Source: Rhipicephalus microplus
Taxonomy: Eukaryota > Arthropoda > Arachnida > Ixodida > Ixodidae
Length of the DNA stretch: 64,000 nucleotides
Assembly: GCF_043290135.1 (NCBI RefSeq)
Contig: NC_134702.1
Coordinates: forward strand, 189,628,491 to 189,692,490
Direction of reading: 5' to 3'
The position numbers and the translations under genes are program-made. Position 1 is the first letter of the stretch; each line of letters opens with the position of its first letter. Shown in pieces: positions 34,080 to 46,937 of this stretch. The notes under the pieces are model-generated. The model ran no database searches. It had not been told where the DNA came from and worked only from the letters and a program-made list of their open reading frames with translations.

Positions 34080-35150
34080 ACTACTCTTTACGGTCCAAAG
34101 TACCATCGCAGAAGTTTTTCACTGAGCCCACGTCGCCGAATAGGCATCCGCACCCAAACACGGTCCCCTGGCTGGTACTGCACGAAGCTTCGTCGAAGAT
34201 TGTAACGCTGGCTGTCACTCGCCTGCTGATTCATGATGCGCAGGTGGGCGAGTTGACGAGCCTCTTCCGCATACTGAAGGTAGGCAGTGATGTCGAGGTT
34301 CTCTTAGTCAGCAACGTTTGAAAGCATAGCATCGAGCGTCGTTGCCACGCTCCTTCCATAGACCGCCAACTTGTACGCAAAGGTCAGGTACGGAAGGATA
34401 TGATCCCACGTCTTGTGGTCGACGTCCACGTACATGAACAGCATATCGGCGATGGTCTTATTAGGATGCTCCGTGAGGCCATTGGTCTTTGGATGGTAGG
34501 TGGTGTTCCAGCGGTGATTTATCTGGCTGTACCTCTGGATCGCCCGAGTTATGTTCGTCGTAAAGGCCATACCTCTATCACTAGGCCATACCTCTATCAC
34601 TAATAAGAACCCGTGGAGCGACGTCACGAAGGACGATGTTCTTGACGAAGAATTTTGCGACCTTGGTGGCAGTGCCTTTGGGCAGGGCCTTGGTCCTGGC
34701 GTAGCGCGTGAGGTAGTCGGTGGCTACGACGATCCATTTGCTCCCGAAATCCGATTTAGAAAACGGCCCCAGTAAGTACATGCCGATTTGATCGACAGGC
34801 TTGCTAAGTGACTCGATGGGCTTGAGAAATCCGGCTGGCCTAGTCGGTAGTGTATTTTGTCGTTGGCAGTCCCGGTATGTCTTCATATAACGAGTGACGC
34901 CGGTGGAGAGGTGTGCCGAGTGTTACTTCTTCTGTATCCTTGGAAGTGTATGAGAAACACCAAGGTGTCTATTCGTTGGGTTGCCGTGTAGAGCATCGAA
35001 AACGTCTAGACGTAGCGCTGAACGTATTATGACGAGGCAGTCGGCCCGAAGTGGCCAGAAGTTTTTCTTAGAGAGAACGCCGTTCTGCAGAAAAAAACGA
35101 CTCGATTCCTCGATTGAATACTTTTGGAACAACTACACCCTTGCCCTCGA
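34080..35150 (-). pseudogene. gypsy integrase remnant
   Basis: Pieces on the minus strand: an HHCC-finger remnant (about 35130-34860), the catalytic core with GPFSKSDFGSKWIVVATDYLT and a second catalytic Asp in ISDRG, YHPKTNGLTEHPNKTI with the glutamate, and a GPY/F-type tail near 34130. At 34776-34778 a tyrosine stands where the first catalytic aspartate is expected. A 19-bp direct duplication (34564-34582 and 34583-34601) shifts the frame inside the core. Confidence 0.85.
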
Positions 35151-35222
35151 GGTATTCTGTAAGGCTCCCGAGTTTCGGGTCAGCTCGTTGTCATTCGGTG
35201 AAGTAGTCGGCACTTACTGTTC

Positions 35223-36540
35223 CTAAGAAGCAGTCATATTGTCTGCGTCGTCCTTCGGTGATGGTTCGACGGGGGCACGAGACAGGTAGTCGGCGTCGGA
35301 GTGCTTTCTTCCGAATTTGTAAATGACGGAAATGTCGAATTCTTGCAGTCTTAGGCTCCACGTTTCGAGACGACACGACGGGTCTTTCATGTTTGCCAGC
35401 CAACACAAGGCGTCGTGGTCACTTACAACTTTAAAAGGTCTGCCGGAAATGTACGGGGGGAAGCTATGATGTAGCCCAGATGATTTCAAGGCACTCCTTT
35501 TCTGCTGTAGAATAGTTGGCCTTTGCCTTCGATAGCGACCAGCTAGCACCACTGATGACTCTTTCCTGTCCATCGGTCCTCTACACAAGAACGGCGCCGA
35601 TTCCTACACTGCTTGCGTCTGCATGCATTTCTGTTTCAGCAAATTTGTCGAAATGCACATGTAACGGAGGCGTTTGCAGGCTTTGTTTCAGTTCTTGAAA
35701 TGATTCCTCCTCTGGCTTTTCCCACTTTAATTCTACGTCGGACCTGGTGAGGTTCTGGTGAGTGGCTCGGCGATTGGTTCAAAATTTTGGACAAACCACC
35801 TGTAATAGGCGCATTGGCTGAGAAATTGACGGATGGCCTTCTTGTCGTGGGTGGTCGGAATGCAGCGATGGCGGTTGTCTTCTGTGTGTCGGGGCGTACT
35901 CCGGACTACCTTACCACATGGCCTAAAAGCATGAGTTCTTCGTACGCGAAACGGCACTTCTCTGACTTGAGGGTGAGTCCTGAGGTTTCGATTGCTTGAA
36001 GTGCAGCTTCAAGGCACCAGACGTTTTCGTCGAAGTTCGAGGAGAACACAACGACGTCGTCTAAGTACACAAGACAAGTTGCCCACTTCTAGCCAGCCAG
36101 TACAGTATATAACACGTTGGAAAGTAGCGGGATCCAAGCAAGGACCGAAAGGCATCACCTTAAACTCGAAGAGGCCATCTGTCGCTATAAAGACGGTTTT
36201 CTCTCGGTCTCTCTTGTCAAATTCTATTTGCCAATAGCCGGTCTTGAGGTTCATTGACGTAAGATACCTCGCGTTGTGGAGTCTGTCGAAAGTGTCGTCT
36301 ATCTGTGAGAGAGGATACAAATCCTTTTTCGTGAGTTTGTTCAGGCGAGGATAATTGACGCAGAAACGTAGGGTGCAATTGTTCTTTTTCACTAGCATCA
36401 CAGGTGATGCCCACGGAGTCTAGGAAGGTTGGATGATGTCGTCACGTAGCATTTTGCCGACTTGCTTTACTATTGTCTCCCGCTTTCTCGTCAAAACTCT
36501 GTATGGGCTCTGATGAAGTGGTCTGGTACTATCCTCTGTT
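35223..36540 (-). pseudogene. gypsy reverse transcriptase and RNase H remnant
   Basis: RT runs from about 36530 (TEDSTRPLHQSPYRVLTRK) through FCVNYPRLNKLTKKDLYPL to an intact YLDD active site (36056-36067), which lies in a shifted frame relative to the preceding part. RNase H follows, with [15 protein letters not shown] and [16 protein letters not shown] stop at about 36420 and at least two frameshifts break it. Confidence 0.88.
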
Positions 36541-37400
36541 ATGAGGCGTTGCTCCTCTGCAAAGGCAAATTGTTCCGTAGCTCCTTCAGCACGATCTGTT
36601 GCATTGTCTCGTGTAGGTCGTCCTTGCTGAAGGCATGGGCTTCGGCGTAGTTGGCTGTTGAAGCGCGACGGTAATACAGCCTCGTGCGCATTTCCAGAGC
36701 CTTCTCGATTTTAGCGGCCTCGGTGAGGAATTCGTCAACAGTCTTAGGCGGGTTGCGAACAAGTCCCGCCAACAACTCTTGCTTCACACCCAGCATGAGG
36801 AAGCGGAGCTTCTTACCCTCAGCCATGACAAGATCGGCGTACCGAAACAGTTTCGTCATCTCTTCTGTGAAGATGGTGACATTCTTGTTTAGTAGCAGTA
36901 CCCGGGTGTTCAGCAAGGCAGCGGCCTTTTTTGTGCGGGGGACGTCGTGAAAGTTTCTAGGTATGTGCTGCGAAGGACATCTTAGGAGCCAAGTACTCAC
37001 TCCTGATTCTCGAACAAGGTCCTCGCCGCGTCTTCTAGGTAGAAGTAGATGTGATGCAGATTTTCATCCAAGTACCACTGGTTCAAGGCTGCCACACGGT
37101 CGTACGTCTCGATCCAGGTTTCCGGTTTTTCAAACGATGATCCGTTAAAGATGGGAAGCTCGTTTGGCTATTGCATCACGACCTAGGCGGCGTTCGTACA
37201 GGGGCTGTCATGCCATAATTGGCGCAGTAGCGGTGGTGCCTTCGGTTTACGACTGTTATACGGTAGATCCCCGTACTCCTGAGGCAGCCCTTGGTACCGG
37301 CGGCTTTCTCGCAGGCAGAGGTTGGCGGGGATGATTGGTTTATGGTTTGGGGCTTGGCTTTCAACTGGAGGGGGGTGTTCGGTGTATGAACGGGAATCAC
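36539..37400 (-). pseudogene. gypsy gag remnant
   Basis: The 37000-36539 frame carries a capsid-like segment (FTEEMTKLFRYADLVMAEG, LAGLVRNPPKTVDEFL). Upstream, 37400-37180 gives a proline-rich gag start in another frame. The zinc knuckle expected at the carboxyl end is missing and the sequence goes straight into RT. Confidence 0.78.
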
Positions 37401-37410
37401 CTCCACCTGA

Positions 37411-37783
37411 TGTCACGGGGTCATGACATGAATGAAGGGAGCAGACTGTAGGTCAAATAATAAAGTGTTCAATCGGGCCGAACTTGCGGCCACGTGAAAG
37501 GAAAGTCAGATTACTGCAAGAAGTGGGCGCTGATAGTGGCAAGCAGGGCGTCAGCCGTCGATCAACTGACAAGCGGCGAAGCGTGTCGGCATATATACAC
37601 TTGCCATTCAACCTTCTAGAGTTATCGCAAGTGGTGACGTATGTTCCAGAATTATCTTAAAAGTTCACAAAGTGGGCATAATCTTAAGAAAACAATCTAC
37701 TACTGCCTCGTAGCTTCTATAACACCGTAGTCACGGTTTGCGGGGAACGTAGTGTAACGGGACAATAAGAAAGGAACGTGGCA
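37411..37783 (-). repeat. 5' LTR of the Ty3/gypsy element
   Basis: 373 bp, TGTCACGG ... GTGGCA (plus-strand sense), matching the other LTR outside its MITE. It contains a cggcatatatacacttgcc TATA-like segment. Confidence 0.9.
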
Positions 37784-39325
37784 ATATATAAGGCATTTCG
37801 AGTAAATTGATTTCCAACATCTGGGATCTTTAAAGCGTTCCTAAACCTAAGCACAAGGTTGCGCATGGTAACTATGCTTTAGGAACAGTTTGAGTACCGA
37901 TGTGTCACAGTTTAAGTCATAGTAATATTTCTATGTAATAGTATCACGGCCTGATAAACAGAACTAAGGCTCCTCGCATGATCTATAAACCACGGTACCG
38001 TGGTTGTACAACTACCATCAGCATGCAAGTGCTTGACCTAGAGCCGGTTTTTTTCTTTTTTACAACCTAGTCGCCATGAAACACTGCATTTACATAGCAT
38101 TTGTCGTCCTCGTGTTTAGGAGGATGCCATAAGCATTTCGCGTTGGGCTTGAAACAGAAAGCGGCACCCACTCTGAAATTATTCTCGTGAATGGAGGGTA
38201 CGACAATTCACAGCACTCCGGAAAGTGGCACTCGCCGATCCTATCGCAATGCATTAGCAGCCGAGCAAGACCAAATGTTTTCGTACGTCGTTTAAGGCAT
38301 ACGTATAAACAGTTATACTCGCGCTGACGTGACCGGACAAACGACACTTTGAAAACGTGCATGACGTACGCACACACAGAAACACGACGTGGCTAGCAGA
38401 CGATGCATGGATCATAACACAATTCACCGTATCGACATGTTGCCGCCAGGCGGCGACTCTGCTTGATCTCACAGCCAATAGCACTGCTGCAAATCCGTCA
38501 GGCAGGCCTGGTACGTGCTACGTCGGAGCTCTTTCCACTCAATATGTCAATTTTAGTTCAAGCAGCTTTTTGTAGCGTGCAGAAGTTTTTGCAAAGCATC
38601 GCGAAGCTTGGTAACGGAGCTGAAATGTAACATTTCAAACCCTGCAAAAAGTGGTGAGCATCGAGCAATATAAATATGCATGTTTTGGGAATGTATTTAA
38701 GTCTCAGATCCGATTAAGTGCAGTTGACGACCGCAACTGGCAAAAGTGGCACGGACCATACGCCTGCATGCGCTATCTGTTCTTATGCTACAAAATTATG
38801 GGCAATCATCCCGAAAGGAGCCCTGATGGAATGCGAAGAAGCAGCAGTGCGCACGTCGTTGAGCTGGTCGAAACGGGTGTCGACGCGGGTGCTGGAAAAA
38901 CGGTTTGAAGCGAAATTTGGCGCAGAGTTTACTTGATTGAACGTTTGATTGAAACGCAAAGACACGGGAGGCGGGTTGGGTTTCTTGTAGGTTTCATCGC
39001 AGAAAGACTGTTTGCTGGACGTGCGCTCAGACGTTGCGCATGCTTGAGAGGGTGAAGTGAGTGAGATGACACGCGGATAGTGGTGGCGTGACCTACTTGG
39101 CAACGCCCCAACACCTGTGGCCAGGGGCGCGCGGTGCGGAGAGAGGGGCAGCGTAAGGCAGACTTGTCAAAGAGCTACTTCGCATCTAAAAAGTACTCAT
39201 TGACACTTTTCCGGACGCCTTTTTGACTCGCTGAGCGCGCCACCTGTATAATTCATTTTGCGAATATCTAACGCGTGTCCAGCGATCCTCACTGCGCACT
39301 ATTGATTATTCATTCTTGCATCAAT

Positions 39326-39328
<3 letters not shown>
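37784..39328. other. unassigned sequence
   Basis: Several short open frames overlap on both strands without a recognisable domain. No repeat ends were established. Confidence 0.45.

Positions 39329-39378
<50 letters not shown>
39329..39378. repeat. (AT)n microsatellite
   Basis: About 25 copies, directly before the 450-bp tandem repeat. Confidence 0.95.
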
Positions 39379-39381
<3 letters not shown>

Positions 39382-39482
39382 GAGATCTAACACACAATAA
39401 TGCCAAGGAAAGTATAGGGGAAGTTATTAGACTGAATTATATTGTAAATGTGAGGAAAGAAAAGTCGGTAAAAAGATGACTT

Positions 39483-39553
39483 GCCATGGACAGGAACCAA
39501 ACCTGCGACCTTCGAGTGACGCGTTCGATGCTCTACCACTGAGCTACCATGGC
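39483..39553 (-). tRNA. tRNA-like cloverleaf, best preserved (copy 4)
   Basis: The 71-base unit has a perfect 7-bp acceptor stem (GCCATGG/CCATGGC), a perfect D stem (GCTC/GAGC, loop AGTGGTA), anticodon stem TCGAA/CTCGA with one mismatch, and a T stem of five pairs with one wobble. The loop CGCGTCA again lacks T33. Paired changes in the acceptor (compare GCCGTGG/CCACGGC expected from other copies) are compensatory, which hints at past selection for folding. A working tRNA is still unlikely. Confidence 0.6.
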
Positions 39554-39931
39554 GGCTATCCTTCCAGCCACTTTATTGGGTATATATGTGAATTAAAACG
39601 TAGGAGTGTCAGTGCGTGCCCTCAGCACCAGTGGCCGTGAGTATGGCACACTCTTTATGAGCCTGTGTGATGTCACGTAGCACGTGTACTCATTACAAGC
39701 TGGCAGCACACCAATAGTCCTTCTATACAACCTGAGGCACCAAGTCTGCTGTACGAGACCCTCGCTAATGAGTAAGGGAAAGAAGTGTATACTTGTGGGC
39801 TCGTTTTTCCGTGTTTTGACACAATATTGATGAGATATAACAGAATATAACGCCAATAAAATTATAGGGGAAGTAATTAGACCGAATTGTATTGTAAGTG
39901 TAAGGAAAAAAAGTGGGTGAAAAGATAAATT

Positions 39932-40002
39932 GCCCTTGGCAGTAACCAAACCTGTGACCTTTGAATAACGCGTTCCATGCTCTACCACTGAGCTATCATG
40001 GC
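39932..40002 (-). tRNA. tRNA-like unit, partly degraded (copy 5)
   Basis: D stem GCTC/GAGC and loop AGTGGTA are intact. Acceptor and T stems have mismatches. Confidence 0.5.
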
Positions 40003-40215
40003 GCCTATCCTCCCAGCCACTTTATTGGGTATATATGTGAATTTAAGCGTGGTAGTGTCAGTCCTTGCCCTCAGTAGCCATGGCCATGAGTGTGGCACAC
40101 GCTTTAGGAGCCTGCGTTGCATCAAGCGGCACGTTAACTCATTACGAGGTGGCAGCTGGCCAATAGTCGCTCGTATACAACCTAAGGCACCAAGTCTGCC
40201 AGTATGAGACCCATG

Positions 40216-40889
40216 GCTACTGAGGACGCTGACATAAAATTGTGACTAGTTTGTCAAATATGACAGCTCGAAAAGCCACTGCCTCAAGAGATGCTTCAAG
40301 CAGAAAATGTGTAGATGCTGTTTCTTTATAAACTCTAATGACAACACACTCAGACAATGCGACTGTGTCGCCTCGTCAGACGATGCGACCCCGTACTAAG
40401 CGTGACAACGAGCACGTGGTATGAAGTAAAGGAGCGCATGGCTTTTCATTCCGGGCAGTACTATTTCTAGGCCCAGAAAGGCGCCGTGACAAGGAGTCCG
40501 CCTGCTACAATCCGCTTTATTTAAAAGCATGTTTCTACAGTTTCTCATCAAGGATTCCGCAGATTTCTTCAAGCTTCGTGTGGCGATAGCCCTAAACTCT
40601 CCACATGAAGTCGGCGCGTTTCAGAAAAATGTTGTCTACGATTCCGAAGAAAAGAAAGTGATTCCACCTTTGTTAAAGCCTGCAGGTGACACTGCGAAAA
40701 AAAAATAATTCATCAGAATGAGCTCTGGGAAACTGACTATTATTAGATGAAACAAAACTGGCAGATCCCACGTTTAGTGGGAATCGATGATATGCGAAGC
40801 ATTAATGAGAAATGTTGATATGTCACTTTAAAATCAGCTCACCGTTACAAGGCGGATGTAAATGATACCCTACATAACTTCCGTGACAT
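40216..40889. other. unassigned sequence leading into the satellite
   Basis: A segment near 40760-40800 (ggcagatcccacg ... gatatgcgaagcat) shares its last words with 45600-45630 (gacgttatgcgaagcat), so it may be part of a dispersed repeat. Confidence 0.35.
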
Positions 40890-42416
40890 AGTTATAATGT
40901 TTGGACGTGTCGTTTACCTTCGTCATCTATTCACGTCACGTGATACCAAATTTAGTATATGTGAAGCTAGCGAAATGGCCGCGAGCACGCTATGAGCGTG
41001 GTATGTTGTCATGTTCCTATATGAAACGCGTGTCAGGATTATATTGTTTGCACCCTTCATATATTTTGTAATCCATTGACGTCACGTAACACCAAACTTT
41101 GTATATCTGAAAGTAGCAAAACGGCCACGAGCGCATCATGAAGGGCTCAATATCATTCAATGTAGCGTGGACGCGGGCGTACGCTGAGTACAGCTACGCA
41201 ACGTTAGCAAAACGTGAGCACTCTATAGTCTGACGCCAGCCGCGACCAGCATTCGTCGGCGCGGCCCAATGGAAACCGGCGTGACATGCTGCATTTCGCG
41301 CCGATGTGTTACCCACACAACACTGCATCTCCCTCGTTTCATGGCGGAGGGACGCTGGACGCGCTGAAGCGCGCATGCGTCAAAGCTACGCTGCGCAGCG
41401 CACGCCTGCGAGTATATGGCAGGACCGGCGCCTGGCGTGGAAACGCTAGCGTGACGCGAAGAAATGAACGCCGGCGAGCACGCGCAACGCGTCATATCAA
41501 AATGTATTGATTCCTTGACTGTGGCATGTAGCCATGTTCTTACATGGCAGGCACCTTATGATTATCATGTTTGCACCAGTCACATACCTTCGTCATTCAT
41601 TTGCGTCACGTAATACGAAATATGGCATATGTGAAGCTGGCGAAACGGCTGCGAGCGCATCATCTCTGTGGCATGTAGTCATAATGTTACATTACACGAA
41701 TGTCGTGGTTATCATGTTTGGATGTGTCATTTACCTAAGTCGTCCGTTCGCGTCGCGTAATGCTGAGTTTGGTACACGTGAAGCTAGCGAAACGGCCGCG
41801 AGCAGATCATGAACGTAGCATGTAGCCATGGTTAATGACACGCATCTCCTGTTTATTATGTGTGCACCAGTATCATACGTTCCTCATTCATTCACGTCCC
41901 ATAATACCAAATTTAGTATAAGTGGAGCTAGCGAAACGGCCGCCAGCGCATCATGAGCGTGGCACGCAGTCATGTTGTTACATGACACGCATCTTATGAT
42001 TATCACGCTTGCACCAGTCACATACCTTCGTCATCCATTCACGTACTGTAATACCAAGTTTGGTATAGGTGACGCTAGCGAAACGGCCACGAGAGCATCA
42101 TGAGCGTAGCACGTAGTCATGTTGTTACATGACACGGATATCATGTTTTTCATGTCAGAGTCTGTCATTTGTGTTCGCCATGTAATCATATCATAACACA
42201 TCAGTTTTGCAACATGCCAAGTGAACAAAACCACCGCAAGAGCTGCAAGCTCATGAATTGTAAGTCATGATATGCATGAATATGCATGACAAACATGTAA
42301 TTATTTTCATCCTACGACTAGTCAAATATGTTCCGCATACAGTAATGCTGTGCCTTACGAAGTTTGGTATTGATAGCATTATCGAAACGACCAGGGGAGC
42401 TAAAAGTTGTAGGTGG
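40890..42416. repeat. 147-bp satellite, about eight units, interrupted
   Basis: The marker gtgaagctag or its variants falls at 40961, 41107, 41631, 41778, 41922 and 42069, with two weaker units to 42416. Spacing is 144-147 bases except across 41141-41518, where 378 extra bases sit. Units share cgtcatccattcacgtcacg, cgaaacggccacgagcgcatcatgagcgt and gttgttacatgacacgca. Confidence 0.88.
41141..41518. other. GC-rich insert within the satellite
   Basis: This segment is rich in GC and CpG, unlike the AT-rich satellite around it. Its outer 30 bases are weakly complementary (tcaatatcattcaatg against tcaatacattttgata), so it could be a MITE. It also contains GCGCGCATGCGT. Confidence 0.5.
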
Positions 42417-42417
42417 C

Positions 42418-42508
<91 letters not shown>
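42417..42508. repeat. (TAGA)n microsatellite
   Basis: About 23 copies at the right edge of the satellite. This is the complement of the (TATC)n tracts elsewhere. Confidence 0.97.
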
Positions 42509-43102
42509 GTGTACTTCTATTCTAGCGTAATGTACATTCTTGGGGAGGGGGAGGTTGGTGTATGAGTTCTCTACTATTTTCTGCAATGCTAACTATTTGT
42601 ACGGTTTTCAAGCAGTCCATTGTACGGATTCGTTCACAGGCAGTAAACTTCCTACAGGAAATTATACTATGGACAACAGCAATGTCTAGCGTATGAGAAA
42701 CAGGTTATTGAAATTATGCGATATGCAGAGAACATCGTGACTTACACGCTTATTTGATCTACCGTTCCGCTCGTTACGGGTACCGTCATATTATATAGCA
42801 CGGCCTCGAGCCCTGCTCTGAAACGCCTTGAAAATGCCTGCAGTGATAAGCCCAATTTTCTTTCAGAAATACCACACAGACTTTTACTTCTGTTCGAAGT
42901 GACAACGACGTTCTCCCCCTCGCAAATATCAACTCCCTAAATATCATCACTTGGTCAATGCGGCTGGAATTCCGGCTTCGAGAAAGGAACTGTTTTCACG
43001 GTATTTGATGCAAACTCGGGTGAACTAACACGTTTTTCTGTTCAACAAAACGGCAGCTAACTCCAGAAAACAAGGCTCCAGCTTTTGGCTGGAACTCGCC
43101 AA
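42509..43102. other. unassigned sequence
   Basis: No supported feature. Confidence 0.45.
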
Positions 43103-44816
<1,714 letters not shown>

Positions 44817-44827
44817 AATTGCCGTTC

Positions 44828-45087
44828 CGTTTGATTTATTGATATAGTGATTGATACATGAAGTTTAACGTCCCAAAACCACGATATGATTATGACAGAT
44901 GCTGTAGTAGAGAGCTCCAGAAATTTCGACCACCTGGGGTTCTCTAACGTGCACCTAATTCTGAGAAAACGGGCCTACGGCAGTTCCGCCTCCACCGGTA
45001 ATGTAGCCGTGGCAGCCGGGATTCGACCCCGCGACCTGCAGGTTAGCAGCCGAGTAGCTTAGCCACTAGACCACCATGTTTAGGCGG
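44828..45087 (-). mobile_element. Ruka-like SINE, full length, with TSD
   Basis: On the minus strand an A box (TGGTCTAGTGGC) and B box (GGGGTCGAATCCCGG) precede the standard body. AATTGCCGTTC lies at 44817-44827 and 45088-45098, an 11-bp target duplication. Confidence 0.85.
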
Positions 45088-45180
45088 AATTGCCGTTCTT
45101 TTTCCAAAAACTCGTTGAAAAAAAGAAAACTTCGAAACAAGTGGGACGTCACTCAATTTCGCGCTTTTCTTTTTTCCCAG

Positions 45181-45412
45181 TGTCGAACTAGGACTATACG
45201 TTGGTGGCAAAGCAAAGAAAATAAACTACGGGAGACGGAAAGACCTAATGGGGCACCATCCATTTTACGTGTACGTTCGAAACTTGAGAGATGGCTTCGC
45301 TATGTCGACAAGTTTTGACCCTGCACCGAGAAAGATACCTCACGAAACTGGGCAGCCTCAATATCTACACCTTTATCGCCCAGCTCACACGCCTCTGATC
45401 AACATTACCCAG
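45181..45412 (+). CDS. candidate internal exon, 77 codons, product not recognised
   Basis: A strong acceptor (cttttcttttttcccag) and donor (cag|gtaagc) bound a fully open frame that begins with one base of a split codon and ends on a codon boundary. It encodes VELGLYVGGKAKKINYGRR, then HPFYVYVRNLRDGFAMSTSF and PQYLHLYRPAHTPLINITQ. The composition, with many Tyr, Arg and Pro, looks like real protein. No transposon motif is visible, so this is the best candidate for a host exon in the window. Neighbouring exons were not found. Confidence 0.48.
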
Positions 45413-46186
45413 GTAAGCAACAAGCGCTATATTGGAGAACTCAAGGTATTTCAGAAAGTCGAATATCATTCGGCTCTCTCGGCAGTGTGCTATTTTTGTG
45501 TTCCTCTCGGAGCTTTGGTTTAGTTAGGGCTTGTTAAAAAAGTAAGGATTGCGCTAACTTATCTGAGAATAATGAAAATTTGGCAAAACCACGTACCTTG
45601 GGCATCGCATCGACGTTATGCGAAGCATGCGGACGGAAGGTGACCTTGTTGTAAATTTTTATTGAATGATAAGTTATGAAATGGCGCTAAACATACGTAA
45701 GAATTCTACTCGCACAAATATATGTTGAACTGTCCCAAATGTTTATATAACCATTTGTTTGCACTTACGCGACTTTGCCAACAGGCACATGAGTAACAAA
45801 AGATGCGATAAGCTGATATGAAGCGCTGGTTCTGGCAAGGATAGACGTGGCTACATAAATTAACTTTAGCGGATGCAGCATAACTGAAATTCGCGTTAAC
45901 CTCAGGCGACAACTCAATCATACGAGTACATATTTAATGTTTAAAATATGTATAGCGAGCACTGCAACCACAACTTACGTTTCGCGAACATTAGGTTCTG
46001 TTTGAAAAGTACTTCCAAGTCTTGGCGTGGCTCTGTGGTAGAATAATATTCCAACAGAGACCCTGACATTTATTTTTTGCATTTGTCAGGTACACTTTAC
46101 CTATGTCAGTTTTCACCTAACGCTCACGCTTTAAAATTACCCATGTGTGTTCTAGACTTTTCTGACTAGATACTAATTGTCAATTA
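45413..46186. other. unassigned sequence
   Basis: Possible intron following the candidate exon; nothing else recognised. Confidence 0.4.
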
Positions 46187-46755
46187 TCATCATCAACATC
46201 ATCATCATCAGCCTGACTACGTCCTCTGCAGGACAAAGGTCTTTCCCATGTTCCGCCAGTCAACTCGGTCCTGTGCTTGCTGCTGCCAATTTATACCCGC
46301 AAACTCCTTAATGTCATCTGCCCACCTAACCTTCTGTCTTCCCCTAACCCGCTTGCCTTCTCTGGGAATCCAGTCAGTTACCCTTAATGACCAGCGGTTA
46401 ACCTGTCTATTCGCTACATGCCCGGGCCATGTCCATTTCCTCTTCTTGATTTCAACTATTATATCCTTAACCTTCGTTTGTCCCCTAATCCACGTTGCTC
46501 TTTTCTTGTCTCTCAAGGTTACACCTACCGTTTTCCTTTCCGTTGCTCGCTGCGTCGTCTTTAATTTAAAATGAACCCTCTTTTTATGTTTGTATGTTTC
46601 AGCTCCGTACCTAAGTAGCGGCAAGATGCAGCTGTTATGTACTTTTCTCTTGAGGGATAGTAGCAATCTACCTGTCAGGATTTGAGAGTGCTTACCAAGT
46701 GTGCTCCACCCCGTTCTTATTCTTCCTATTACTTCAATCTCGTCGTTCGGCTCCG
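46187..46755 (-). pseudogene. RTE-clade LINE, 3' end with (TGA)n tail
   Basis: The minus strand encodes LPLLRYGAETYKHKKR, RATERKTVGVTLRDKKR, TKVKDIIVEIKKRKWTWPGH, KVRWADDIKEFAGINW and ends DRVDWRNMGKTFVLQRT. This is the distinctive carboxyl end of RTE-type RT proteins. The sequence ends in (TGATGATGA)-type repeats at 46187-46214 as usual for RTE. It is truncated at about 46755; the short frame is intact here but encodes no RT core. Confidence 0.9.
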
Positions 46756-46794
46756 TGATAACAACTCCATGATAACCTCCGTGATAACAACTTT

Positions 46795-46850
46795 AACAGT
46801 TTTGGCTGGTGGAGCAGCCGAAACTGTTAGGTATAAATAAATATTTTATT
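46795..46850 (+). other. hairpin resembling the PLE 3' end
   Basis: AACAGTTT (46795) pairs with AAACTGTT (46821), with an inner stem GGCTG/CAGCC. The segment gccgaaactgtt-gg-aaataaatat is shared with 26999-27025, suggesting a second PLE 3' terminus. Confidence 0.4.
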
Positions 46851-46894
46851 GTTTTGTTTCCTATACTGCACAAGCTCACGATTCTCGAAGTTTA

Positions 46895-46900
<6 letters not shown>

Positions 46901-46935
<35 letters not shown>
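46901..46935. repeat. (TA)n microsatellite
   Basis: About 17 copies. Confidence 0.9.

Positions 46936-46937
<2 letters not shown>

Larger units (their letters stand above)
33131..37783 (-). mobile_element. Ty3/gypsy LTR retrotransposon, decayed
   Basis: Two LTRs (33131-33840 and 37411-37783) flank about 3.6 kb with, on the minus strand, gag, RT, RNase H and integrase remnants in gypsy order. A 4-bp target duplication ATAT flanks the whole. No protease or gag zinc knuckle was seen; gag sequence runs almost directly into the start of RT, so an internal deletion is likely. Many frameshifts and stops make it inactive. Confidence 0.92.
39379..40215. repeat. 450-bp tandem repeat with a tRNA-like element per unit (1.9 units)
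   Basis: The anchor tgagat(c/a)taa occurs at 39381 and 39831, a period of 450. Each unit holds, in order, an AT-rich tail, a minus-strand tRNA-like cloverleaf, gccactttattgggtatata, gtgtcagt, cacacnctttangagcctg and caccaagtctgcc. Unit 2 is more diverged. Confidence 0.9.

Noticed and set aside
41141..41518. Firm MITE call for the satellite insert
   Set aside because: Terminal complementarity is weak and no target duplication was found, so it is listed only as an insert.
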